Below are positions 38,974 through 49,502 of a stretch of 64,000 nt of DNA, one piece after another. This DNA comes from Anderseniella sp. (GTDB taxonomy: Bacteria; Pseudomonadota; Alphaproteobacteria; Rhizobiales; Aestuariivirgaceae), in the NCBI GenBank assembly GCA_028289645.1, contig JANQOK010000017.1, forward strand, positions 1-64,000, given 5' to 3'. The translations under genes and the position numbers were made by a program. The notes below the pieces were generated by a model that was not told where the DNA came from, made no database searches, and saw only the letters and a list, made by a program, of their open reading frames with translations. Each line of letters begins with the position of its first letter. Within the stretch, counting starts at the first letter, position 1.

Positions 38974-39771
38974 GTGAAGACTTTGATGCAGGAAAAAGCC
39001 GTGCTGGACCATGTGGTTACGCCGGGCCCGGCAAGGCAGGAGCCAGCCGCGGCGTCTGATCCGCGTCATGTTGCAATCATCATGGACGGAAACGGGCGCT
39101 GGGCCACTCAGCGTTCATTGCCGCGCACCGAGGGTCACCGTCATGGCGTGGAAGCCGTTCGGCGGCTGGTGCGTGCAGCGATTGAGCTGGGCACCGAATA
39201 CCTGACGGTGTTCTCGTTTTCGTCCGAGAACTGGCGCCGTCCGAAAGCTGAGATCACCTACCTTTTCTCGCTGCTTCGACGGTTTATCCGGCAGGATGTG
39301 GCAGAACTGCATTCGGCAGGCGTGCGGATTCGCGTTATTGGGGAACGCGACGGGCTCGACGACGACATAGTCGGAATGATCGATGAATGCGAGAAGCTTA
39401 CGGCGTTGAACAACAAGCTCAATCTTGTCGTGGCATTCAACTATGGCGGGCGCACGGAAATCGCACGCACCGCCAGGGCTATGGCTGAAAAAGTGGCGCG
39501 CGGGGAACTGGCTCCCGAAGATATCGACGAAGCCTGTTTTGCCGCCCACATGTATGTGCCTGATGTGCCCGAACCTGACATGCTGATCCGCACCAGCGGT
39601 GAAAAACGCGTTTCAAATTACCTGTTGTGGCAAATGGCCTATACCGAGCTGGTGTTCGTTGACGAGCATTGGCCCGACTTTGACGCCGAAACCTACAAGC
39701 GCGCCCTTGCCGAGTTCTCCCAGCGTCAGCGCCGTTACGGCGGATGTGTCAATGCAGCCGCGCTGGCTTGA
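38974..39771 (+). CDS. uppS: Undecaprenyl diphosphate synthase
   Basis: 265 residues from a GTG with GGGG upstream; an ATG four codons later (38986) is also possible. Cis-prenyltransferase making the C55 lipid carrier for peptidoglycan. Motifs: HVAIIMDGNGRWATQR (catalytic Asp), GHRHGVEAVRRLV, TVFSFSSENWRRP and DMLIRTSGEKRVSNYLLWQMAYTELVF. Head of the lipid-envelope part of the cluster with cdsA, dxr and rseP. Confidence 0.96.
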   Translation: MKTLMQEKAVLDHVVTPGPARQEPAAASDPRHVAIIMDGNGRWATQRSLPRTEGHRHGVEAVRRLVRAAIELGTEYLTVFSFSSENWRRPKAEITYLFSLLRRFIRQDVAELHSAGVRIRVIGERDGLDDDIVGMIDECEKLTALNNKLNLVVAFNYGGRTEIARTARAMAEKVARGELAPEDIDEACFAAHMYVPDVPEPDMLIRTSGEKRVSNYLLWQMAYTELVFVDEHWPDFDAETYKRALAEFSQRQRRYGGCVNAAALA

Positions 39772-39807
39772 CACTGATCGGTGCTCCGGCACCCGGCAAC
39801 TGCGCCG

Positions 39808-40662
39808 ATGAACAAATCTGCCGACAAACCCGCCGCACGCTTCTTGACACGAGAACTGGCCGTGCGGGTTGCGGCGGCGCTGGTACTGATCCCGATTGCA
39901 TTGCTCGACGTCTGGGCTGGAAGTGTCTGGTTTGAACTGGGCATAGCGATGATCGCCGCTGTCATGGCGGCCGAATGGTGCCGGATAGTGCACCGCGGAT
40001 CGCAGTTTCAATTTGCTCTGCATGCGCTGGCGGCTATTGGGGCCGTGCTCGTCGTGTCTCGTGCCGGACTTGTCACCGCGCTTCAGGTCATCGCTGCGTG
40101 TTGGGCGATGAGCCTGATCGCGGAAGTGATGCGCACCCGATCCGGGTCACGCTGGGCCTGGTGGGGGATTCCCTATATTGCCTTGCCCGGGCTGGCATTG
40201 ATTTTGATCCGGCAATCACCAGAATACGGCTTGTTTGCGGTATTTTGGCTGTTTGCCGTGGTCTGGAGCGCCGACACACTGGCCTATGTTTTCGGAAGAC
40301 TGATTGGCGGGCCGAAGCTGGCGCCGGCAATTTCCCCCAACAAGACCTGGGCTGGCATGGTTGGCGCCATTGTCGGCGGCATTGTCGCCAGCGCCGTGAT
40401 GGGGTGGTACGCTGCGCTGCCCGCAGTGTGGCCATTGTTGGTGTTGGGCGGCGTACTTGCCGTTCTGGAACAGCTTGGGGATCTGTTTGAATCTGCTGCC
40501 AAGCGGCGTTTCGGCTTTAAGGATTCCGGTCGGATCATACCGGGCCATGGCGGTGTGCTGGACAGGGTGGACGGATTGATATTTGCCAGCGTCGCTGCCG
40601 CGGCGTTTGGATATGTCCGTAGTGGTCAGGAAGCCGTGGCCAGCGGGCTTGTGGTCTGGTAA
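39808..40662 (+). CDS. cdsA: Phosphatidate cytidylyltransferase
   Basis: 284 residues from the ATG at 39808; the GTG at 39781 in the track is a less likely start. Makes CDP-diacylglycerol from phosphatidate and CTP. About eight hydrophobic helices, the DTLAYVFGRLIGGPKLAPAISPNKTWAG segment and the C-terminal CDP-DAG synthase signature KRRFGFKDSGRIIPGHGGVLDRVDG. Positioned between uppS and dxr as is typical. Confidence 0.95.
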   Translation: MNKSADKPAARFLTRELAVRVAAALVLIPIALLDVWAGSVWFELGIAMIAAVMAAEWCRIVHRGSQFQFALHALAAIGAVLVVSRAGLVTALQVIAACWAMSLIAEVMRTRSGSRWAWWGIPYIALPGLALILIRQSPEYGLFAVFWLFAVVWSADTLAYVFGRLIGGPKLAPAISPNKTWAGMVGAIVGGIVASAVMGWYAALPAVWPLLVLGGVLAVLEQLGDLFESAAKRRFGFKDSGRIIPGHGGVLDRVDGLIFASVAAAAFGYVRSGQEAVASGLVVW

Positions 40663-40717
40663 GCAGTCTGCACATTGCCAGTCTTTTCACATAGAACCGG
40701 GACAAGAGTTTCAACGA

Positions 40718-41905
40718 ATGAGCAGTTCATCCGCGAGCAAGACATTGAGCATTCTGGGATCTTCCGGATCGATCGGGCAGTCAACTGTCGACATTATCCG
40801 GCATCATCCGGACAAGTTTGGTGTTGAAGCCCTTGTATCCAATCGCAATATCGCGCAACTGGCAGCAGACGCACGTGAACTGAACGCGAAACTGGCTGTG
40901 ACGGCAGATGAAGCACTGCTCGGCGATTTGCAAGATGCGTTGGCTGGATCCGGAATCGAGGCAGCCGCCGGCGAAACGGCCGTTATCGAGGCGGCGGCGC
41001 GCCCGGTTGACATGGTCATGGGGGCGATTGTCGGGGCAAGCGGCCTGAAACCGACCTTGTCCGCGGTGGAGCAGGGTACCACCATTGCCCTGGCCAACAA
41101 GGAATGCCTGGTTTCAGGCGCGGAAGTGTTTACCAATGCTGCCGCAGCGCATAATGCAACAGTCATTCCTGTGGACAGTGAGCATTCGGCGCTGTTTCAG
41201 TGTTTCGAAGAACACAACACCGACGGTGTTGACCGGCTGACGCTAACGGCGTCAGGTGGCCCGTTCCGCACCTGGTCAATGGAACAACTGGAAACCGCCA
41301 CGCTGCAATCGGCGCTGAAGCACCCTAACTGGTCGATGGGGCAGAAGATAACGATCGACAGCTCAACCTTGATGAACAAAGGGCTGGAATTCATTGAAGC
41401 ATTTCATCTTTTTCCGGTTGCCCTTGAAAAGATAGATGTCGTCGTGCATCCCCAGTCGATCATCCATTCCTATGTCTCTTATGTGGACGGTTCGGTTATC
41501 GCACAGCTTGGCATGCCGGACATGCGGACGCCTATTGCCTACGCGATGGCCCATCCAGAGCGCATTTCGGCGCCGGTCGAGCGGCTCGATCTGGCGCAGA
41601 TCGGCAGCCTGACATTCGAGCCGGTAGGCAATGACCGGTTTCCTGCAATCGACCTGGCGCGCTCGGCGCTGGAAAGGGGAGGCAATGCGACAACCATCCT
41701 GAATGCCGCCAATGAGATTGCCGTTGCAGCATTTTTGCAGGAAAACCTGCGTTTTCTTGATATAACCCGGCTGGTGGCTGATACAATCGACCAGGCTGAA
41801 CGCGAAAACATGATTGTGTCGATGTCTTCACTTGACGATGTATGGCAAGCGGATTCATATGCGCGCAACAAGGCAGGTGAATTGGCAGGCCGCTTGCACT
41901 GTTAG
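40718..41905 (+). CDS. dxr: 1-deoxy-D-xylulose 5-phosphate reductoisomerase
   Basis: 395 residues from ATG 40718 (the track start is 45 codons upstream, overlapping cdsA, and is rejected). Second step of the MEP isoprenoid pathway. NADPH-binding SILGSSGSIGQSTVDII, LANKECLVSGAEV, metal-binding PVDSEHSALFQCFE, SGGPFRTW and SSTLMNKGLEFIEAFHLF. Supplies isoprenoid for UppS. Confidence 0.96.
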   Translation: MSSSSASKTLSILGSSGSIGQSTVDIIRHHPDKFGVEALVSNRNIAQLAADARELNAKLAVTADEALLGDLQDALAGSGIEAAAGETAVIEAAARPVDMVMGAIVGASGLKPTLSAVEQGTTIALANKECLVSGAEVFTNAAAAHNATVIPVDSEHSALFQCFEEHNTDGVDRLTLTASGGPFRTWSMEQLETATLQSALKHPNWSMGQKITIDSSTLMNKGLEFIEAFHLFPVALEKIDVVVHPQSIIHSYVSYVDGSVIAQLGMPDMRTPIAYAMAHPERISAPVERLDLAQIGSLTFEPVGNDRFPAIDLARSALERGGNATTILNAANEIAVAAFLQENLRFLDITRLVADTIDQAERENMIVSMSSLDDVWQADSYARNKAGELAGRLHC

Positions 41906-42073
41906 CCTGCGTTGAGCATGGTTGGCACAGGTGCAGACGGCCCTGCGAACACGGCTTTGAGGAAACAGGCGTGTGGAGCCCGGTTCTGAGCTGCTTGGAA
42001 CCCGATGTTGCTCTTAAGTATTGCCGTAACAACACGATGAGCGCGAATGCGCCGGATTAACGGAGATTGATTG

Positions 42074-43189
42074 ATGGATTTCGGTGCGTTTTTGACCGGT
42101 TCTGTATTTGAGGTCGGCCTGGCAATTGTCGCCTTCATCGGGGTCTTGTCGGTTATCGTGTTCGTGCACGAGTACGGGCATTTCAAGACCGCGCGCCTGT
42201 GCGGAGTGAAGGTCGAGACCTTTTCCATTGGTTTTGGCCGGTCGATAGGCGGATTTGTAGACCGGTACGGAACGTACTGGAAAATCGGCTGGCTGCCGTT
42301 GGGCGGCTACGTGAAATTTGCCGGCGATGCAAACGCCGCCTCGATGCCGTCAGACCAGGCGTTGGCGGAAGCCAAGCCCGGAGATTTTCACTCTGCAGCG
42401 CTATGGCGCAGGGCGTTGATCGTGGTGGCCGGTCCCATGGCTAACTTTGTGCTCGCCATTGTTGTTTTTGCGCTGATGTTCATGCTGGCCGGTGTTCCCA
42501 TAACCCAGCCCAAAGTGGCGACCGTCGTGGAAAATTCGGCGGCCGCGAAGGCCGGCTTCCTGCCCGGCGATATGATTACCGAGATCGATGGACGCAAAAT
42601 CGAATCGTTTACCGACGTTCAGCGTATCGTTTCCGTCTCTGCGGGGACGGTTATGGTGTTCAAAATTGATCGCGACGGGCGATCCATGGAACTTACCGCC
42701 ACTCCGGATTCCAAAGAAATTGTCGATCCGTCCGGCAACAAGATCCGAATCGGTCTTTTGGGTGTGTCGCGGGGAGCTGATCAGGTCGAGCGGGTGGAGA
42801 AGCTGGGGTTTGTCGCCTCGGTCAGCCGGGCCGTGGATGAAACCTGGTTCATTATCACGCGATCCCTGGGCTATTTGAAGTCCGTGATTGTCGGCAATGA
42901 GCCACCAGACCAGCTGTCGGGGCCTATAAAAATCGCCCAAATTGCGGGCGAGGCGGCCTCCATCAGCGTATTTGCACTGGTGCAGTTGGTGGCCCTGTTG
43001 TCGGTGTCTATAGGTTTGATTAACCTTTTCCCCATTCCGATGCTGGATGGCGGACATCTTATGTATTATTTTTTCGAAGCGGTGAGGGGCAAGCCGTTGG
43101 GCGCGCAAGCGCAGGAATTTGGATATAAGGTGGGATTCGCGCTGGTTATTGCATTAATGGTCTTCGCGACGTGGAATGACTTGACCTGA
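42074..43189 (+). CDS. rseP: Site-2 protease RseP
   Basis: 371-residue intramembrane zinc protease from ATG 42074 with a GGAG site (the track uses a TTG one codon upstream). Active site FVHEYGHF (HExxH) in helix 1 and the third ligand in LFPIPMLDGGHLMYYF. A single PDZ domain (~135-215: VENSAAAKAGFLPGDMITEIDGRKI) lies between; E. coli RseP has two, but one is common in alphaproteobacteria. Acts in envelope stress signalling and signal-peptide clearance. Directly precedes bamA, as usual. Confidence 0.94.
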   Translation: MDFGAFLTGSVFEVGLAIVAFIGVLSVIVFVHEYGHFKTARLCGVKVETFSIGFGRSIGGFVDRYGTYWKIGWLPLGGYVKFAGDANAASMPSDQALAEAKPGDFHSAALWRRALIVVAGPMANFVLAIVVFALMFMLAGVPITQPKVATVVENSAAAKAGFLPGDMITEIDGRKIESFTDVQRIVSVSAGTVMVFKIDRDGRSMELTATPDSKEIVDPSGNKIRIGLLGVSRGADQVERVEKLGFVASVSRAVDETWFIITRSLGYLKSVIVGNEPPDQLSGPIKIAQIAGEAASISVFALVQLVALLSVSIGLINLFPIPMLDGGHLMYYFFEAVRGKPLGAQAQEFGYKVGFALVIALMVFATWNDLT

Positions 43190-43359
43190 TTGTGAATTGG
43201 TTGGTCCGAAAAAGATCCGAATTTCGCCGTAAAGCCATGAAAAAAAACAGGGACGCAGGCTTCTAAAACGTTGCAAATCAGCGTAGAACATCAGTAAGCT
43301 TCTGGCAGCGAGTGGGTAGTTGGGTCAGACGCACTTTTTTGGGGTGAGATAGCTCGTTC

Positions 43360-45726
43360 ATGGGCAATTCGTTAGTAAAAACGGCCAAGCTGATGCTGGC
43401 AATGGGGGTTGTGTTGCCGGCTACTTTGCAGTTGGTGACGCCGCAAACGGTGTTTGCGCAGGCCATTACCGGCATCATCGTTGAAGGCAACGCACGCGTA
43501 GAACCCGACACGATTCGTGCCTATATGCAGTTCAATGCCGGCGAGCAGGTGACTGACGCACAGATTGACGCGTCCGTGAAAGCCCTGTTCCAGACCGGCT
43601 TCTTCTCCGATGTCCGGATGTTCCGCCGCGGCTCCGCGGTTGTGGTGCAGGTTGACGAAAATCCGCTGGTGAATGAGGTCAAGATCCAGGGCAACGACGA
43701 ACTGGACGACAAGAAGCTGAAAGCCGAAATCAGGCTTAAGGAACGCACGATTTACACCAGGGCGCGCGCACAGCAGGACGTTCAGCGTATGCAGACCCTG
43801 TACCGCAGGTCGGGCTATTTCAACGCGGTGGTGACGCCGCGCCTGGAACCGCTCGGGCAGAACCGGGTCAATCTGATATATGTTGTCAGCGAAGGGTCCG
43901 AAACTGGTATCGAGAGCATTCAGTTCCAGGGCAACAATGCGTTCTCCGACAGCCAGCTTGCCTCGGTGATAACCACGTCTGAGTCGGCGTGGTGGAAGTT
44001 CTTTTCAACCACCGACACCTATGACCCGGACCGGTTGAATTTCGACAAGGAACTGCTGCGCCGCCATTATCTCAAGAATGGATTTGCCGATGTGGAGATC
44101 GTGTCTGCAGATGCTCAGTTGCTGGCGGACGGAAGCAACTTTGCTGTTTCGTTCCTGATCAACGAAGGGCCCCAGTACACGATCAGCAATGTCTCGGTTA
44201 ATACCGGCAACACATCGATCGATCCGCGCGCCCTGCAGGATGCAGTGGTGGAAACCACAGGCGATGTCTACGATGCCAGCAAGACCGACAAATCGGTAGA
44301 ACAGATGACGCTGGAAGCCGGCAAGGCCGGCTTTGCGTTTGCCCGTGCCCGTCCCAAGATCGAACGGGATACCGCCAGCCGACAACTCAGCATCACCTAC
44401 AACCTCGAAGAAGGCCCGCGTGTCTACGTCGAGCGGATTGATATTGTAGGCAATGTGCGGACGCTGGACGAGGTCATCCGCCGCGAACTCAATATTGTTG
44501 AAGGCGATGCCTACAACCGCATCCTGATCGACCGGGCGCGCCGCCGTCTCACGGGGCTGGATTTCTTTGAGAAGATCGATATACGCCAGGAAGAGGGCAG
44601 TGCGCCTGACCTGGCCGTGGTGGTGATCGACGTGGTCGAGAAATCTACCGGCACGATCAATTTCTCGGCCGGTTACTCGACCACGGAGCAGGCGATCGGC
44701 TCGATTTCGGTGAGTGAGCGCAACCTGCTCGGTACCGGCAACCAGGCCAGCCTGTCCACATCGCTTAGCTTCAAGCGCCAGTCGGTGAACGCCAGTTACA
44801 CTGATCCGTATTTCCTAGATCGTGATATCTCGGCCGGTGTCGATGTGTTCGGCAGCCGCACCGATATCGAAGACGAATCATCATTCACCACCCAGCAGGT
44901 CGGTGGAGCGCTGCGGCTTGGCACGCGGCTGGATGACTACAACTCGATCTTCGGCAAATACTCGTTGACCTATCGTGATATCGATGTCGGCGATGTGGAA
45001 GAGGCATCACGAGCGATCCGGGAATCTGAAGGCACCGACATCATCTCCAAGGTCGGCCTGACCTATGTGTACTCTGATCTCGACCATCCAAGCCGCCCGA
45101 CCTCCGGTTTCCGCGGCAAGGTCAATGTTGAAGTTGCAGGCCTCGGCGGCGATGTGGAATGGGGCAAGATCGATGCATCCGCACACTACTTCATGCCGCT
45201 GCTGTTTGATGGCGTGGTACTGAAGGTTGAAGGCAATGCCGGACATATCGAGCCATTCCCTGGTGGCGACAAGGTTCCGATCCTCGACCGCTTCTTCAAG
45301 GGTGGCGATTCGCTGCGTGGTTTTGCACGCTCCGGCATCGGACCGCGGCAGCGCAACGAGTTTGATGGTGAATTCGACTCTCTCGGCGCCGAAACCTATG
45401 CCATTGGTACCGTGGAAGTGACTTTCCCGCTTGGCCTGCCGGAATCGTTTGGTCTTGAAGGATCTGTATTCTCTGATTTTGGTACCGCTTTCGGGGCGCC
45501 AGAGAGTACTGATGATCCAGGATGCCTGGGGCCTGGCGATGATCCTGCCGGCGATGGTGACTGTGAAGTCGTTGGCAAGGGTATTGCATTCCGTGCCGCG
45601 ATTGGCGCTGGTGTCATCTGGGCATCGCCATTCGGTCCGCTGCGTCTTGATGTGGCGTATCCGATCCTGAAGGAAAGCTTCGACGAGACCGAACTGGTTC
45701 GCTTCTCGGTCGGTACGCGCTTCTAG
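43360..45726 (+). CDS. bamA: Outer-membrane protein assembly factor BamA
   Basis: 788 residues with a signal peptide ending near QTVFAQ, five POTRA domains (~30-430, from AITGIIVEGNARVEPDTIRAYM onward) and a 16-strand barrel ending in the C-terminal signature VRFSVGTRF. The conserved barrel loop motif is present around RFFKGGDSLRGF, and the insertion folds the OMPs. Codon use matches neighbours. The expected next gene, lpxD, is missing; an intrinsic terminator and fabZ follow instead. Confidence 0.96.
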   Translation: MGNSLVKTAKLMLAMGVVLPATLQLVTPQTVFAQAITGIIVEGNARVEPDTIRAYMQFNAGEQVTDAQIDASVKALFQTGFFSDVRMFRRGSAVVVQVDENPLVNEVKIQGNDELDDKKLKAEIRLKERTIYTRARAQQDVQRMQTLYRRSGYFNAVVTPRLEPLGQNRVNLIYVVSEGSETGIESIQFQGNNAFSDSQLASVITTSESAWWKFFSTTDTYDPDRLNFDKELLRRHYLKNGFADVEIVSADAQLLADGSNFAVSFLINEGPQYTISNVSVNTGNTSIDPRALQDAVVETTGDVYDASKTDKSVEQMTLEAGKAGFAFARARPKIERDTASRQLSITYNLEEGPRVYVERIDIVGNVRTLDEVIRRELNIVEGDAYNRILIDRARRRLTGLDFFEKIDIRQEEGSAPDLAVVVIDVVEKSTGTINFSAGYSTTEQAIGSISVSERNLLGTGNQASLSTSLSFKRQSVNASYTDPYFLDRDISAGVDVFGSRTDIEDESSFTTQQVGGALRLGTRLDDYNSIFGKYSLTYRDIDVGDVEEASRAIRESEGTDIISKVGLTYVYSDLDHPSRPTSGFRGKVNVEVAGLGGDVEWGKIDASAHYFMPLLFDGVVLKVEGNAGHIEPFPGGDKVPILDRFFKGGDSLRGFARSGIGPRQRNEFDGEFDSLGAETYAIGTVEVTFPLGLPESFGLEGSVFSDFGTAFGAPESTDDPGCLGPGDDPAGDGDCEVVGKGIAFRAAIGAGVIWASPFGPLRLDVAYPILKESFDETELVRFSVGTRF

Positions 45727-45783
45727 GGGGCGCTTTGCGAGATTGATTCAGCTTGTACCTGCAAGCTGCTGTAACTAATAATC

Positions 45784-45814
45784 AAAGGCGGCTCCACACC
45801 GTGGCGCCGCCTTT
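45784..45814 (+). terminator. Strong hairpin terminator after bamA
   Basis: AAAGGCGGC and GCCGCCTTT form a 9-bp stem that continues with an inner CCAC/GTGG pairing around a 3-nt loop. The tail is TTTGTTGTGG rather than a full T-run. It separates bamA from fabZ, whose transcription must begin inside the hairpin region or depend on read-through. Confidence 0.75.
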
Positions 45815-45841
45815 GTTGTGGTCAACTTGTTGGGGCAAATC

Positions 45842-46303
45842 ATGTCAGACACTAAAACACTCAGGAGCGCGGATATCGCGCGCATCATGCAGCTATTGCC
45901 GCATCGCTACCCGTTTCTGCTGGTGGACCGGATTATCGACATGGACGGTGACCAGTCGTGCACCGGCATCAAGAACGTCACCATCAATGAGCCGTTTTTT
46001 CAGGGGCATTTTCCCGCCCGGCCGGTCATGCCGGGTGTGCTGCTCATCGAGGCGATGGCGCAGACTGCCGGCGCGTTGGCGCTGGACCACATGGGGGTCG
46101 AAGCCGCAGGTCAACTGGTGTTCTTCATGACCATCGACAACGCCAAGTTCCGCAAACCCGTGGGACCCGGAGATGTTGTGCATTTCCATGTTCAGCAGAC
46201 CCAGAAGCGCGGTCCGGTGTACAAGTTTTCGTGCGAAGCGAAGGTGGATGGCGTCAAGGTCGCCCAGGCGGACATAGGCGCGATGCTGGCCAGCGAAAGC
46301 TGA
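45842..46303 (+). CDS. fabZ: 3-hydroxyacyl-[acyl-carrier-protein] dehydratase
   Basis: 153 residues from ATG 45842 with GGGG seven bases upstream; the GTG at 45818 overlaps the terminator and is rejected. Dehydrates beta-hydroxyacyl-ACP in fatty-acid elongation. Motifs: [17 protein letters not shown] (catalytic His), [26 protein letters not shown] (catalytic Glu), [12 protein letters not shown]. Normally it sits between lpxD and lpxA; here it is alone, ending 18 bp from gltA. Because fabZ serves phospholipid synthesis it can be essential even without lipid A. Confidence 0.95.
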   Translation: MSDTKTLRSADIARIMQLLPHRYPFLLVDRIIDMDGDQSCTGIKNVTINEPFFQGHFPARPVMPGVLLIEAMAQTAGALALDHMGVEAAGQLVFFMTIDNAKFRKPVGPGDVVHFHVQQTQKRGPVYKFSCEAKVDGVKVAQADIGAMLASES

Positions 46304-46321
46304 CCAGCCTCTTCAATTTCC

Positions 46322-47623
46322 TCAGTCCTCGCGCTCGGTCACCGGCAGGTAACGGCGCTCGGTCGGGCCGGTGTAGAGCTGGCGCGGACGGCCGATGCGC
46401 TGGGTCGGATCCTCGATCATTTCCTTCCACTGGGCGATCCAGCCCACAGTACGCGCCACCGAGAACAGCACTGTAAACATGGAGGTCGGAAAGCCGAGCG
46501 CGCGCAGGGTTATGCCTGAATAAAAATCGATATTCGGGTACAGTTTCTTCTCGATGAAGTACTCATCCTCTAGCGCGATCTTTTCCAGTTCACGGGCGAC
46601 ATCGAGCAATGGATCATCGGTGATGCCGAGCTCATCGAGCACTTCGTGCGCTGTTTTCTGCATGATCTTGGCGCGCGGGTCGTAATTCTTGTAAACCCGG
46701 TGCCCGAAGCCCATCAGACGGAACGGGTCACTCTTGTCTTTGGCGCGGTCGATGAACTCCGGTATCCGGTCGACGGAACCGATCTCGCTCAACATCTCCA
46801 GGGCGGCCTCGTTGGCGCCGCCATGTGCCGGACCCCACAGGCAGGCGATGCCGGCGGCGATGCAGGCAAACGGATTGGCGCCTGATGAACCGGCCAGGCG
46901 CACGGTTGAGGTCGATGCATTTTGCTCGTGATCGGCATGAAGAATGAAGATGCGGTCCATGGCGCGGGCCAGAACCGGGTTCACCTTGTACTCCTCACAC
47001 GGCACCGCGAAGCACATGCGCAGGAAGTTGGAGGCAAAATCCAGATCATTGCGGGGGTAAACGAACGGCTGGCCGATGTGATACTTAAACGCCATTGCCG
47101 CAATGGTGGGGATTTTGGCGATCATCCGACGAGCCGCAATTTCACGTTGAGACGGATCGGCGATATCCGTTGAATCGTGGTAGAATGCCGACAGCGCACC
47201 GACAACACCGACCATGATCGCCATTGGGTGGGCGTCGCGGCGGAACCCGGCAAAGAACCGGTTCATCTGTTCGTGTATCATGGTGTGATAGGTGATCGCG
47301 GTCTCAAATTCCTTGCGCTGGGCCGCATTCGGCAGATTTCCGTACAGCAGCAAGTAGCAGGTTTCGATAAAGTCGCCGTGTTCGGCCAGTTCGTCGATCG
47401 GATAGCCGCGGTACAGCAGCAGGCCGGCATCGCCGTCAATATAGGTGATGGTGGATTCGCAGCTTGCGGTGGACGTAAAGCCGGGATCAAGAGTGAAGGC
47501 GCCGGTGCTGCCGTACAGTTTGGACACATCGATGACCTCTGGTCCGATGCTGCCCTTGTGGACGGCGAGTTCATAATCTTTGCCATCGAAGCTGAGTTTG
47601 GCGGTGCGGTTTGTTTCCGTCAT
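46322..47623 (-). CDS. gltA: Citrate synthase
   Basis: 433-residue type II (hexameric-type) enzyme condensing acetyl-CoA and oxaloacetate. Motifs: the catalytic His in [30 protein letters not shown] (second catalytic His region), [17 protein letters not shown] and the catalytic Asp in [15 protein letters not shown]. Convergent with fabZ at 18 bp. An intergenic region of 337 bp lies between its start and the gltX end. Confidence 0.96.
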   Translation of the reverse strand: MTETNRTAKLSFDGKDYELAVHKGSIGPEVIDVSKLYGSTGAFTLDPGFTSTASCESTITYIDGDAGLLLYRGYPIDELAEHGDFIETCYLLLYGNLPNAAQRKEFETAITYHTMIHEQMNRFFAGFRRDAHPMAIMVGVVGALSAFYHDSTDIADPSQREIAARRMIAKIPTIAAMAFKYHIGQPFVYPRNDLDFASNFLRMCFAVPCEEYKVNPVLARAMDRIFILHADHEQNASTSTVRLAGSSGANPFACIAAGIACLWGPAHGGANEAALEMLSEIGSVDRIPEFIDRAKDKSDPFRLMGFGHRVYKNYDPRAKIMQKTAHEVLDELGITDDPLLDVARELEKIALEDEYFIEKKLYPNIDFYSGITLRALGFPTSMFTVLFSVARTVGWIAQWKEMIEDPTQRIGRPRQLYTGPTERRYLPVTERED

Positions 47624-47960
47624 TTTTTATTTCCTCTCGCAAGCGGATGAATTCACGGCTGCCGAAGCTCCCGAACCGGGTATCAGCCGCCAGATCAGAT
47701 TCCGGTCAGGTGCAGCCACCTGTCTGGAACTACTTTGATCGCTTGTAGGGTGTCATGAGCAACTGAAGTGTGTTGAAGAAACACAAATCGCTCTAGCGGG
47801 AGATTGTGACAGTTTGCCCTCAGGTTGTCTGCTTCACAGTTTCCGCCCAGTCACCTTGTCTGCGCTTAACACTGGCGTGTCGTGCAGTAATCTGCAATTT
47901 GCAGCGTTACAATGCAATGCGCAATTTGTTTACCTTGCATTGCAGCAATTTTCAAGGTCG
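47624..47960. other. gltX-gltA intergenic region
   Basis: 337 bp between the gltX stop and gltA start (both minus strand); it must hold the gltA promoter. TGCAATGC (47913-47920) and GCATTGCA (47937-47944) form an 8-bp inverted repeat close to the gltX end, perhaps a weak terminator as no T-run follows. The overlapping plus-strand ORFs at 47806-48328 have no protein character. Confidence 0.5.
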
Positions 47961-49385
47961 TCAGGGTTGCACGTCGCGCAGGCGGCCGAGGGCCTCATCG
48001 CGCCCCAGCACCGCCAGGACATCGAAAATGGGTGGAGACTGGGTGCTCCCGGTCAAGGCGGCGCGCAATGGCTGGGCGACCTTGCCCAGCTTCAGGTCCT
48101 GCTCCGAAGCATAATCACGAACAGCCTGTTCCAGTGATTCGACCGTCCAGCCGGACTGCGCCTCCAGCACGGGCAGGAGGCCGGCCAGGACGTCACGTCC
48201 GCCCCCGTCCAGTAGTCCGGCGGCCTTTTCTTCCATCGCCAGAGGTCGCTTGGCGAACAGGAACTGTGACGAGGTCTGCAACTCAACGAGTGTCTTGGCG
48301 CGTTCCTTCAGCCCCGGCATGGCCGTGATCAGCATGTCCCTGTTACCGGGTTCCGCCAGTGCCGACAGCATGTCCTGGCCGCCGTCCATGTGCGGCAGAA
48401 CCTGCATTAGCGCATCCAGCAATTCGTCGTCCGGAGTGTCGCGCATGTACAGACCGTTCAGGTTTTCAAGCTTGGCGAAATCGAATCGGGCTGCCGACTT
48501 GCCGATCCCGTCCAATGTGAACCAGTCGATCATCTGCTCGGTTGAAAACACCTCGTCATCACCATGACTCCACCCGAGCCGGGCCAGGTAATTGCGCATC
48601 GCCTGCGGCAGGTAGCCCATGTCGCGATAGGCTTCCACGCCGAGGGCACCGTGGCGCTTCGAGAGCTTGGCGCCGTCGGCGCCATGGATCAGGGGAATAT
48701 GTGCCATCACCGGCACATCCCAGCCCATGGCGCGGTAGATCTGGCTCTGGCGGGCGGCGTTGGTCAGGTGATCGACACCGCGCACGATGTGAGTGATACC
48801 CATGTCATGGTCGTCAACGACGACCGACAGGTTGTAGGTCGGGTTGCCATCGGAGCGCAGAATGATCAGGTCGTCGAGTTGGTCATTGGCAAACGTGACG
48901 TCTCCCTGCACCTGGTCTGCGACTATTGTCTCGCCCTGCTGCGGCGCCTTGAACCGAACTACCGGTTTAATTCCCGCGGGCGCATCACTGACCGGCCGGT
49001 CGCGCCAGCGTCCGTCATAACGCGGCGGGCGGCCTTCCGCATTGGCCTGCTCGCGCATCGCGGTGAGTTCCTCCGGTGAGCAATAGCAGTGATAGGCGTG
49101 ACCTGTATCCAGCAGGTGCTGCACCACTTCGCGATGGCGCTCGACACGCGAGAACTGCGACACCGCTTCGCCGTCCCAGTCCAGGCCAAGCCAGGTCAGG
49201 CCATCGGTAATGGCCTGAATGGCACCGTCGGTGGACCGTTCCCGGTCGGTGTCTTCGATGCGCAGCAGCATCTTGCCACCGTTCGCCCGGGCGAAAAGCC
49301 AGTTGAACAGGGCTGTGCGGGCGCCGCCGATGTGCAGATAACCGGTTGGCGATGGGGCAAATCTTGTTACGACAGGCGCACTCAT
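47961..49385 (-). CDS. gltX: Glutamyl-tRNA synthetase
   Basis: 474 residues, class I synthetase for Glu-tRNA. HIGH motif in [26 protein letters not shown] equivalent in [18 protein letters not shown], and [20 protein letters not shown]. Alphaproteobacteria typically have a second GltX that charges tRNA-Gln for the amidotransferase route; only one copy lies in this window. Divergent from comEC by 117 bp. Confidence 0.96.
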   Translation of the reverse strand: MSAPVVTRFAPSPTGYLHIGGARTALFNWLFARANGGKMLLRIEDTDRERSTDGAIQAITDGLTWLGLDWDGEAVSQFSRVERHREVVQHLLDTGHAYHCYCSPEELTAMREQANAEGRPPRYDGRWRDRPVSDAPAGIKPVVRFKAPQQGETIVADQVQGDVTFANDQLDDLIILRSDGNPTYNLSVVVDDHDMGITHIVRGVDHLTNAARQSQIYRAMGWDVPVMAHIPLIHGADGAKLSKRHGALGVEAYRDMGYLPQAMRNYLARLGWSHGDDEVFSTEQMIDWFTLDGIGKSAARFDFAKLENLNGLYMRDTPDDELLDALMQVLPHMDGGQDMLSALAEPGNRDMLITAMPGLKERAKTLVELQTSSQFLFAKRPLAMEEKAAGLLDGGGRDVLAGLLPVLEAQSGWTVESLEQAVRDYASEQDLKLGKVAQPLRAALTGSTQSPPIFDVLAVLGRDEALGRLRDVQP

Positions 49386-49502
49386 GGCCAGCCTCCAAAT
49401 AATCCGTATAGTGAAGTGATGCTCTCAAATCGCGTTGTCGCCCATTTAGCATAGCGTATTGGAGTTTGTAAGGCCCGACAAAGGGCACTGGGGCTTAAGA
49501 TC

